From Cyanodermella asteris (taxonomy: Eukaryota; Ascomycota; Lecanoromycetes; Ostropales; Stictidaceae): DNA of 64,000 nt. Below the pieces are notes generated by a model that was not told the DNA's origin, did not search any database, and worked only from the letters and a program-made list of their open reading frames with translations. The translations under genes and the position numbers were made by a program. Location: positions 1,212,551-1,276,550 of the forward strand of contig UYJD01000002.1 in assembly GCA_900618795.1 (NCBI GenBank). The letters are read 5' to 3'. Positions 56,388 through 64,000 of the stretch are shown here, piece by piece; the stretch's first letter is position 1, and every line of letters begins with the position of its first letter.

Positions 56388-56978
56388 AGACTCCAGATCG
56401 GTCTGTGGTCCTTGTCATCTCAATTCTCGATCTCACCCACCCTCTTGTTTGCGCATGCGCTCGGGGAACCGGGCTATCCTGTGAGCAGGAAGACCGGTGA
56501 GTTTGCCAACATGGTCGTAGTGACTGGCTGTATTCAGCGAACGGTTGGAACGGTGACCAACTCTTTTATGTTACGCCTTGGTTTAACGAAAACCGGGGTC
56601 AGCCTATAACGTGCCGAGCAGCCTGTCTATATCAGTACAATACAGCGATGACAGCATTCTGGCAAGCCCGGCAGAACTCCTAGCTTTGACTTCTGCTGCT
56701 ACCAAACCTTTCAATACTCAACGAGGCAACTCAGCTTCTCGTCTGCCAATCTTCGCACACCCTACGCTCTTAGTGTCTTTGACTCCGCATAATGTTCGCA
56801 TCCCTCTCTCTTCAACATATTCATCCCTGAAACACAATCGACTTGCTTCCAAGCACTTTCATTGATCACCCCCTGTTTCCTTGCCCGCAACTCAATATTG
56901 CATGACAGACTTTCTTTAGCTGGTCTTGGTGTCTACCGCTCTTTCCGCTAACAGTATTGCTCGGCGCAACTACATGCG

Positions 56979-59711
56979 ATGGAGGACACACAAAGAACGT
57001 CACAGGATTCTGCAATCGTCCAAAAGCTTGACGAGCTGCCCACAGTCCATGCTGTCGACCCAGTCGACTCAGGTTACGCCAGTCGAGCCTCTTCATCTAG
57101 GTCAGATAGTGACGCTTGCTCACAACATAGCGATTCTGCAAACTACCCCACGCCACCTCATTCCCTCGCTCCCACAAAAGTTCTTGATGTTGATCAGAAG
57201 ACCCCTGACGCACATGTCCTGCGCGATCCCCGATTAATCCGCCTCACCGGCGTGCACCCTTTCAACTCCGAAGCACCACTTTCCGCCCTCTTCAACGAAG
57301 GCTTCCTGACATCACCAGAGTTGTTCTATGTTCGGAATCATGGCGCAGTTCCGCAGGTCCTTGACTCGGATGTCTTGGACTGGACATTCTCGGTCGAAGG
57401 CTTGGTCGAGAGACCCTTCGAGCTGTCGCTTCGTCAACTCATGACGGATTGGGAGCAGATCACTACACCAGTCACCCTCGTCTGCGCCGGCAATCGACGA
57501 AAAGAGCAAAACGTCGTCCGCAAATCGAAAGGGTTCTCATGGGGTGCTGCTGGCGTATCAACGGCTTTATGGACAGGCATTATGATGTCAGAAGTCATCA
57601 AGCGAGCAAAGCCTACACGGAAAGCAAAATATGTCTGCATGGAGGGTGCCGACAAGTTGCCGAATGGGTACTACGGGACCAGTGTCAAGCTGAATTGGGT
57701 GATGGACCCGAACAGGGGAATAATGCTAGCGCATGGAATGAACGGCCAGCCCTTGACACCAGACCATGGCAAACCATTGCGGGCGATCATCCCAGGGCAG
57801 ATCGGAGGCCGAAGTGTCAAGTGGTTGAAGAAGTTGATCATCACCGACGCTCCTAGTGACAATTGGTACCACATCTACGACAATCGAGTGCTACCAACTA
57901 TGGTCTCGCCCGAAGAGAGTGCTAACAATGTCAAGTGGTGGACGGACGAGCGTTATGCAATCTACGACCTGTCTGTGAACAGTGCAACCGCATATCCTGC
58001 TCACGATGAGCACCTGTCCCTCGACAACGCACCCGAAACTTACCGTGTAAAGGGCTATGCATATTCAGGAGGCGGGAAGCGAGTCACTCGAGTCGAAATT
58101 TCTCTTGACCAGGGAAAGTCGTGGAAACTCTCCGAAATTGACTACCCCGAAGACCGATATCGAGATACCGAAGACAGCTTTGGAGGGGGAAAGATCGACA
58201 TGTGGTGGCGAGAGACAAGCAATTGTTGGTGCTTTTGGGCGCTGGACGTTCCAGTTGTTGATATTGCAAATGCCAAAGACATCATGGTACGAGCAATGGA
58301 CGAGAGCATGCAGATACAGCCAAGAGACATGTATTGGAGTGTGTTGGGGATGATGAACAACCCGTGGTTCCGGGTGGTGGTCCACAAGGAGGGTAACAGC
58401 CTGAGATTTGAGCATCCTACCCAGCCTGCTCTCATTCCTGGAGGCTGGATGGAACGAGTGAAGAAAGAGGGTGGGAATTTGACTAATGGACGCTGGGGAG
58501 AGAAGCAGGAGGGAGAGGACGAAAAGGCAGAGGTTATAGAGGAGAAGAAAGAGATCGTGATGACAAAAGAAGGCGTGAAGAGAGAAATTGAGATTGATGA
58601 GTTGAGAGAACACGATGGGGAGGATGCGCCGTGGTTCGTCCTGAATGGCGAGGTATTTGATGGCACGCGGTTTCTCGAGGGCCATCCTGGCGGTGCACAA
58701 AGCATCATCAGTGCCGCGGGAATCGATGCCAGTGAGGAGTTCATGGCTATTCGTAAGTATATGTTCTTTGCTGTCAGAGCCAAAACAGCCCATGCTGACT
58801 GTTACTCAGATTCCGAAACAGCAAAGGCCATGATGCCGGAATACCACATCGGCACCCTTAGCGCGGCTGCAAAGGCCGCTCTTGCCGACGGAGAGCAAGT
58901 GGCTGTTGAGTCTACTGAAAAGAGAGCTACTTTCTTGCAATCCAAAGTCTGGACCAAGGCTGTTCTCTCGGCCAAGCAAAGCATTTCATGGGACACTCGA
59001 GTGTTCACATTCAGCCTCGAGCACCCTGAGCAGGCACTCGGGCTTCCCACGGGTCAACATCTGATGATCCGATTACGTGATCCCGTCACCCGTGAGGCCA
59101 TCATTCGGTCATACACTCCCATCAGTGAGATCACGGACAAGGGGAAAGTTGAAGTGCTCGTCAAAGTCTATTTCGACAAGCCGGGACAGCAGGGCGGAAA
59201 AATGAGCCAAGCACTGGACGCACTACCCATCGGACATGGCATCGACTTCAAGGGCCCCATCGGCAAGTTCGAGTACCTCGGAAAAGGTCGATGCCTCGTA
59301 AGAGGCTTGGAACGAACTGTCAAGCGATTCCTCATGATTTGTGGTGGAAGTGGCGTCACACCACCATATCAAGTCTTCCGTGCGGTCATGCGGGATAGCG
59401 AGGACAAGACACAATGTATCATGCTGGATGGCAATCGTCTGGTCGAAGATATTCTCTGCAAAGAGGCACTGGACGCATTGGAGCTGGAGGGGGCGGGGAG
59501 AGGTCAAATCATTCACACACTCACACAAGCGCCTGAAACGTGGACGGGGTTGAGGGGAAGGATAGATGCGGCTTTGGTGAGGAAGCATTGTCCGAGGGTA
59601 AAGGACGATGGAACGATGGTTCTGGTATGTGGACCAGAGGCTTTGGAGAAGGCTATGCATAAAGCACTTTTGGAGGATGGTTGGACTGACGACGACTTGC
59701 TGTTCTTTTGA
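56979..59711 (+). CDS. niaD: Assimilatory nitrate reductase [NAD(P)H]
   Basis: Two exons, 56979-58752 and 58810-59711, give 891 aa. It reduces nitrate to nitrite in the cytosol. Domain order: a polar N-terminus; the molybdopterin domain with TLVCAGNRRKEQ (Cys169 binds Mo) and GFSWGAAGVSTALW; the Mo-dimerisation domain (GYAYSGGGKRVTRVEISLDQ); a charged hinge; cytochrome b5 with FLEGHPGGAQSI and the second heme ligand His592; the FAD domain (RSYTPIS); and the NAD(P)H domain (MICGGSGVTP, VCGPEALEKAMH), ending DDDLLFF. The 57-nt intron 58753-58809 (GTAAGT...CTCAG) has no stop in frame, so the unspliced frame also stays open (910 codons). Splicing is required to give EFMAIHSETAKAMMPEYHIG. The gene lies upstream of niiA on the same strand. 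Confidence 0.96.
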   Translation: MEDTQRTSQDSAIVQKLDELPTVHAVDPVDSGYASRASSSRSDSDACSQHSDSANYPTPPHSLAPTKVLDVDQKTPDAHVLRDPRLIRLTGVHPFNSEAPLSALFNEGFLTSPELFYVRNHGAVPQVLDSDVLDWTFSVEGLVERPFELSLRQLMTDWEQITTPVTLVCAGNRRKEQNVVRKSKGFSWGAAGVSTALWTGIMMSEVIKRAKPTRKAKYVCMEGADKLPNGYYGTSVKLNWVMDPNRGIMLAHGMNGQPLTPDHGKPLRAIIPGQIGGRSVKWLKKLIITDAPSDNWYHIYDNRVLPTMVSPEESANNVKWWTDERYAIYDLSVNSATAYPAHDEHLSLDNAPETYRVKGYAYSGGGKRVTRVEISLDQGKSWKLSEIDYPEDRYRDTEDSFGGGKIDMWWRETSNCWCFWALDVPVVDIANAKDIMVRAMDESMQIQPRDMYWSVLGMMNNPWFRVVVHKEGNSLRFEHPTQPALIPGGWMERVKKEGGNLTNGRWGEKQEGEDEKAEVIEEKKEIVMTKEGVKREIEIDELREHDGEDAPWFVLNGEVFDGTRFLEGHPGGAQSIISAAGIDASEEFMAIRKYMFFAVRAKTAHADCYSDSETAKAMMPEYHIGTLSAAAKAALADGEQVAVESTEKRATFLQSKVWTKAVLSAKQSISWDTRVFTFSLEHPEQALGLPTGQHLMIRLRDPVTREAIIRSYTPISEITDKGKVEVLVKVYFDKPGQQGGKMSQALDALPIGHGIDFKGPIGKFEYLGKGRCLVRGLERTVKRFLMICGGSGVTPPYQVFRAVMRDSEDKTQCIMLDGNRLVEDILCKEALDALELEGAGRGQIIHTLTQAPETWTGLRGRIDAALVRKHCPRVKDDGTMVLVCGPEALEKAMHKALLEDGWTDDDLLFF

Positions 59712-60108
59712 GGGTCTATTGAAGACAGCTACGCATAACTGGAGTTTGGGTGTATTTCTGACAAGGCACGACTTGACTATTTTCATGAGCTGGAGCTAGT
59801 AGCTTACTCTGGACGACAAGCCATAGTCCACGATATTCGATTTTGATCTCTTCATTCTGAATAGGGATACTAGGCTTGACGTTAATGTGACCGCTGACCT
59901 GGACAGGCGACTGGATACGACGAGCCATCTAAAAAAAGCTTCACTGAGGTCCAGGGGGTCTACTCCCGCTGTGCCCCCTGGAGTGCTCGCTGTTTCATCC
60001 CCAACTACCCTGCGTCGACGGCGGGGCTCGCCGGAAACGATCGGAAGTATGCTGAGTGGTCTAGCCAGCGCCGTTTTCATACGCAAATTTCCACTTCCAC
60101 CGTGTTTC

Positions 60109-60471
60109 TTATCAGCAGTCCCCACCGAGCCATGTTATCAGCGCGAGCGCAGATCGCAGCATCTCCTTGCCTTCTCCGTGGAACTCAATCGGCTACAGGG
60201 GAACATTGATCTCGTTTCCCAACAGCCTCTTTGCGTCATATAAACAATGGTTTCTTAGCGCCGCGAAGAAGTGGCTTCGCGCTTCGCGTTGACTTGAGCC
60301 GCCTGATAAGGCGCTGCACGTTCAGTCGTCCCACCTGTGGGCGAGGCCTCGACCTCGTGGAAGCCAGCCGTTATCTATTCCTACACACAATGCCTCTTAC
60401 GCCGGTACGTACTTGTGCATTTCGCGTCGAAACGTTCGGTACGTCGCCCACGGCCATGGCTGGACTTATCA
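60109..60471. promoter_or_regulatory. Cluster of four HGATAR (AreA/NIT2-type) sites upstream of niiA
   Basis: TTATCA at 60109, TGATAA at 60304, TTATCT at 60371 and TTATCA at 60466. Three of them are the high-affinity GATAAG form (60108, 60305, 60465). They lie 600-970 bp before the niiA start and are consistent with nitrogen metabolite repression. Confidence 0.55.
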
Positions 60472-60669
60472 GCCGCTGCCCGCCGACGAATGGTGGGCTT
60501 CGAGATGTCCATTACTCACGCTGTTGTCCCCGCGGCCAGCAGTAGAACCACTTTCATCGGTACAGTACGGTTGAATCTCGGAGAACCCTGTCCTGCTCTC
60601 GAGTACTGAAAGCTGCCGAGACCTGCTGTGAGTGGTCCCGCTAGCTTGGATAAGACTTACCTTCAGCTG

Positions 60670-60677
60670 CTCCGCGG
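60670..60677 (+). promoter_or_regulatory. NirA-type site CTCCGCGG
   Basis: An exact match to CTCCGHGG, about 400 bp before the niiA ATG and 200 bp after the last GATA site. NirA/NIT4 mediates nitrate induction together with the GATA factor. Confidence 0.55.
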
Positions 60678-61076
60678 CGATGTGGAGGGAGGCAAGCTTT
60701 ACCATGATCATGCCGAGAAGCTGCTTGTAGAAGGACCTATCGAGGTTCTGGATGTGATTTTCTATTCTAGCTCCTTTGCTCCAGCTTTACTTTGTCTTTT
60801 GATGCAGTTCTCCAGCCTTGTTTCCCTGTATCGTCAAGTTCCTTGCGCCCCGTATACTTGTCAACTCCCTCACATCTTCACGAACCGCCTACCGAACCTC
60901 CGCAGGATCTCCAGTATGCTTCGCTGCATTACCACCACTACCTAAGAGACACGCCAGGTTCCTATCAGTTTTCCTTGCATTTTCGGATCCACAAGTCTTC
61001 CGCAAAGCTCCATTCCTCGACTCAGCAACGATAGAACCGTCAATTCTCTCAGCTGCGGAATTGGCATACTCTCAAT

Positions 61077-64000
61077 ATGTCGCAGTGGGGTGGCGACGCT
61101 CCGGGCATGAAGGCGCAAGCCTTGCCCAGCGGCGCGGAACCGCTCAATGGCGAGATACCGCCGCCGGAAAAGAGGAAGCGTGTGGTCGTGGTTGGACTAG
61201 GAATGGTCGGCATAGCCTTTATAGAGAAGCTTTTGAAGCTAGACGCAAAGAGGCGAGAGTACGAAATTGTGGTTATTGGCGAAGAGCCGCACCTCGCATA
61301 CAACAGAGTTGGCTTGACTAGCTTCTTTCAGCACCGCCAAACTGAGAATCTTTACCTTAATGAGGAGAAATGGTACAAAAGTCACCCGGACGGCTCTTTC
61401 AATTATTACCTCAACACGCTTGTTACAGAGATCCACCCGAAAGAGAAGCTGGTCATGACTTCGAAAAACGACACAGTCCCCTACGATATTCTCGTACTTG
61501 CCACAGGGTCAGACGCGCTGCTACCAAGACATACACCGGGTCACGACGCCAAAGGAGTCTTCGTCTATCGCACAATTGAGGACTTGCAGAAACTGATCGA
61601 GTTCGCGGACACTGTCAAAGCAACAAATGGTGCGGTCGTGGGCGGTGGTCTGCTTGGTCTCGAGGCCGCGAAAGCTATGATGGACCTCGAGACATTTGGC
61701 AGTGTCAAGCTCATCGAACGGAACAGATGGGTTCTCAGCAGACAACTTGACATGGATGCCGGTAATCTTGTCGTTGAGCTGGTGCGGAATCTCGGTCTGG
61801 ACGTAATGCTTAGCAAGCGCGTGGGCAAGATCGAGATCGACGAGAGCAACGCTGTGAAAGGCGTGGTGTTCGAGGATGGCGAGCGCATGGACTGCACGTG
61901 CATCATGTTCGCCATCGGTATCAAGGCGAGAGACGAGTTGGCCAGAAGAGCAGGAATCAAGTGTGCAGAGCGCGGTGGTGGAATCGTTGTCAATAATAGC
62001 CTGCAGACCAGCGATCCGGACATTTATGCAATCGGAGAATGTGCAAGCTGGGAGACGGAGACGTACGGCTTGATTGCGCCAGGTATCGAAATGGCTGACG
62101 TACTCGCTTTCAATTTCACACAGGCAAAGGTACACGCCCCGAGGATATTCAAACGGCCGGACCTGAGTACAAAGCTCAAGTTGCTGGGTGTCGAAGTGGC
62201 CAGTTTCGGAGACTTCTTCGCTGATCGTGACGGACCGAAGAGTATGCCGGGCCGGACACGGGCGACAAAGGAGGCCAGCAAGGACGAGAAAGCAGTGGAA
62301 ACAGTCAAAAAGATTACCACTGGCCCAGCCCCTCCTCCCGTCAAAGCCCTCACTTATAAGGACCCTTTCAACGCTGTATACAAAAAGTACCTCTTCACGC
62401 CCGACGGCAAGTACTTGCTCGGAGGCATGATGATTGGCGACACGAAAGATTACGTCAAGCTTGTCCCCATGGTCAAGGATCAAAAAGCGCTTGATATTCC
62501 CCCAAGCGAGTTCATCCTTGGTGCCAAAAAGGAGGGTGAGGACGATGGCGACGACCTTTCAGACGACACACAAGTGTGCTCCTGCCACAACGTCACCAAG
62601 GGAAACATCATCGAAGTTGTAAAAGATGGCAGCTGCAAAAGCATTGGCGACGTAAAGTCGTGTACAAAAGCCGGATCTGGCTGCGGTGGTTGCATGCCAC
62701 TGATCACAAGCATCTTCAACAAGCAAATGAAAGCGATGGGTCAGGAGGTCAGCAACCATCTGTGCCCGCATTTCAAATTTTCTCGCGCGGACTTGTTCAA
62801 CGTTGTTGCCGTTAAGAAGCTGGATAATTTCAACGACATCATGAAGGAGGTTGGAAACGATCCCACGTCCCTTGGATGTGAGGCCTGCAAGCCTGCCGTG
62901 GCATCAATCCTCGCATCTCTCTACAACAAGCACATCATGACCAAGCCTCTCAATGGCCTGCAAGGCACCAACGACAGGTTCTTGGGCAACATTCAGCGAA
63001 ATGGCACATTCTCAGTCGTTCCTAGAGTACCGGGCGGTGAAATCAAGCCCGAGCACCTGATTGCCATTGGTTTGTGCGCCAAAGAGTTCGGTCTCTATAC
63101 CAAGATCACCGGTGGCCAGCGTATCGACATGTTTGGCGCAAAGAAATGGCAGCTACCCAAAATCTGGCAGAGACTCATCGATGCCGGAATGGAATCGGGC
63201 CACGCTTACGCCAAATCACTTCGAACGGTCAAGTCTTGCGTCGGCACTACTTGGTGCCGATTCGGTATTGGTGACTCTGTTGGTATGGCGGTGCGTCTCG
63301 AGGAGCGATACAAGTCGATACGTGGACCCCACAAGTTCAAGGGCGGCGTTTCCGGCTGTGTTCGCGAATGTGCCGAAGCTCAGAACAAGGACTTTGGTCT
63401 CATTGCCACTGACAAGGGCTTCAACATCTTCGTTGGAGGCAACGGTGGTGCGAAGCCTCGACACTCGGAGCTCCTCGCCAAAGACGTCCCGCCAGATGAT
63501 GTTGTTCCTATCCTTGACCGCTACTTGATGTTCTATATCCGCACAGCCGACAAGTTGCAGCGCACTGCGCGATGGGTAGAGAACCTGCCTGGTGGAATCG
63601 AATATCTCAAAGAAGTCATCTTGAAGGACAAGCTCGGCATCGCCACTGAGCTGGAAAAGCAAATGGAAGCTCTCGTCGGAACCTTCTTCTGCGAATGGAC
63701 CGCCGTCCTCAACGACAAGAACCTGATGGCCAAGTTCACCCAGTTCCAGAACACGGACGAGAACCTGCTCAACATGGACGAGGTCGAGGACCGAGGCCAG
63801 AAGCGACCGGCTTACTGGGCCAACGACGCCGCAACAGAAGACTTCCGCGGCACTGTATGGACAGAGCTGTCGTGGCAACCGATCCTCGAGACCAGCTACT
63901 TCTCCGAAGCAAAGGACTCGCCGCAGGGTATGAGCGCCACGGTCAAGCGCGGCGACACGCAACTCGCAATCTTCTCCATCAAGGGCAAGCTTTACTGCAC
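61077..64000 (+). CDS. niiA: Assimilatory nitrite reductase [NAD(P)H] (partial, 3' end cut)
   Basis: One open frame from the ATG at 61077 (MSQWGDAPGMK) to the window end: 974 codons seen, no intron and no stop. It reduces nitrite to ammonium with six electrons. Domain order: FAD/NADH domain with [27 protein letters not shown] and [15 protein letters not shown]; a BFD-like [2Fe-2S] domain with CSCHNVTKG (Cys501, Cys503) and [11 protein letters not shown]; then the nitrite/sulfite reductase core, whose siroheme and [4Fe-4S] ligands are Cys721, Cys727, Cys761 and Cys765 ([24 protein letters not shown]). The last residues ([14 protein letters not shown]) begin the Rieske-like NirD domain, so only roughly the last hundred residues are missing. 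A Lys/Glu-rich linker of about 60 residues near residues 395-455 looks like a lineage-specific insert. Confidence 0.95.
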   Translation, partial: MSQWGGDAPGMKAQALPSGAEPLNGEIPPPEKRKRVVVVGLGMVGIAFIEKLLKLDAKRREYEIVVIGEEPHLAYNRVGLTSFFQHRQTENLYLNEEKWYKSHPDGSFNYYLNTLVTEIHPKEKLVMTSKNDTVPYDILVLATGSDALLPRHTPGHDAKGVFVYRTIEDLQKLIEFADTVKATNGAVVGGGLLGLEAAKAMMDLETFGSVKLIERNRWVLSRQLDMDAGNLVVELVRNLGLDVMLSKRVGKIEIDESNAVKGVVFEDGERMDCTCIMFAIGIKARDELARRAGIKCAERGGGIVVNNSLQTSDPDIYAIGECASWETETYGLIAPGIEMADVLAFNFTQAKVHAPRIFKRPDLSTKLKLLGVEVASFGDFFADRDGPKSMPGRTRATKEASKDEKAVETVKKITTGPAPPPVKALTYKDPFNAVYKKYLFTPDGKYLLGGMMIGDTKDYVKLVPMVKDQKALDIPPSEFILGAKKEGEDDGDDLSDDTQVCSCHNVTKGNIIEVVKDGSCKSIGDVKSCTKAGSGCGGCMPLITSIFNKQMKAMGQEVSNHLCPHFKFSRADLFNVVAVKKLDNFNDIMKEVGNDPTSLGCEACKPAVASILASLYNKHIMTKPLNGLQGTNDRFLGNIQRNGTFSVVPRVPGGEIKPEHLIAIGLCAKEFGLYTKITGGQRIDMFGAKKWQLPKIWQRLIDAGMESGHAYAKSLRTVKSCVGTTWCRFGIGDSVGMAVRLEERYKSIRGPHKFKGGVSGCVRECAEAQNKDFGLIATDKGFNIFVGGNGGAKPRHSELLAKDVPPDDVVPILDRYLMFYIRTADKLQRTARWVENLPGGIEYLKEVILKDKLGIATELEKQMEALVGTFFCEWTAVLNDKNLMAKFTQFQNTDENLLNMDEVEDRGQKRPAYWANDAATEDFRGTVWTELSWQPILETSYFSEAKDSPQGMSATVKRGDTQLAIFSIKGKLYC

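Larger units (their letters stand above)
54390..56978. promoter_or_regulatory. Long upstream region of niaD
   Basis: A 2.6-kb gene-free stretch between HOM2 (minus) and niaD (plus), so a divergent promoter region. It contains a CTCCGCGGAG palindrome at 55262-55271, a short tandem repeat at 55453-55485, and a cluster of four GATA-type sites at 56190-56387. The last 350 bp is pyrimidine-rich leader. No frame resembles a protein. Confidence 0.55.
59712..61076. promoter_or_regulatory. niaD-niiA intergenic region, niiA promoter
   Basis: A 1.37-kb spacer between tandem genes. It carries four HGATAR sites (60109-60471) and one perfect NirA-type site (60670-60677). The final 300 bp before niiA is pyrimidine-rich leader. 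No further gene is seen. Confidence 0.6.

Noticed and set aside
61521-62483. 320-codon minus-strand frame, and another at 63216-63962
   Set aside because: Antisense to the niiA coding sequence, which has clear domains in the plus frame.

Overview
The window is nuclear DNA of a filamentous ascomycete (Pezizomycotina). The grounds are short GT-AG introns (mostly 47-60 nt, often with a CTAAC/CTGAC-like branch site), high coding density on both strands, and fungal-specific genes such as ERG5 (CYP61), PRM10, a TOK-type potassium channel, a GH125 mannosidase and fungal nitrate and nitrite reductases. Dothideomycetes is my best guess at class from the general look of the proteins, but that is inference. 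One assembly gap of 231 N lies at 28935-29165. I see no virus-like element, intact transposon, tRNA or rRNA.

Layout, left to right. The 5'-truncated view of a histone-fold DNA polymerase epsilon subunit (DPB4, minus) is followed by a fungal F-box-like protein with an N-terminal membrane segment (minus), a TOK1-like K+ channel (minus), a mitochondrial NIPSNAP protein (minus) and a DUF300/TMEM184 membrane protein (minus). The DUF300 gene is divergent from a giant single-exon CSF1 gene (bridge-like lipid transfer protein, 3208 aa, plus). Next come elongation factor 2 (plus, four exons), a small three-exon proteinase B inhibitor (plus), an unrecognised repeat-containing protein (minus) and a 3.3-kb gene-poor stretch holding the gap.

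The second half starts with a GH125 alpha-mannosidase (plus), then PRM10 (minus), ERG5 sterol C-22 desaturase (minus) and SRP68 (minus). SRP68 is divergent from a mitochondrial PPR protein (plus). PMS1 mismatch repair (minus), an aldose 1-epimerase with an in-frame TGA (minus) and aspartate-semialdehyde dehydrogenase HOM2 (minus) follow. The right end is a nitrate-assimilation pair: nitrate reductase (niaD) and nitrite reductase (niiA, cut by the window end), both on the plus strand in tandem rather than divergent.

Most genes are conserved housekeeping genes with no operon-like relation. The exception is niaD-niiA, which together reduce nitrate to ammonium. Both promoters carry clusters of AreA/NIT2-type GATA sites, and the niiA promoter has a perfect NirA-type CTCCGCGG. 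No clearly new system is visible. The most useful second looks are the in-frame TGA in the epimerase, a frame-preserving niaD intron that splits the codon of a heme-ligand histidine, the 51-bp coding minisatellite in the unknown gene, and the F-box-like protein with a membrane anchor.
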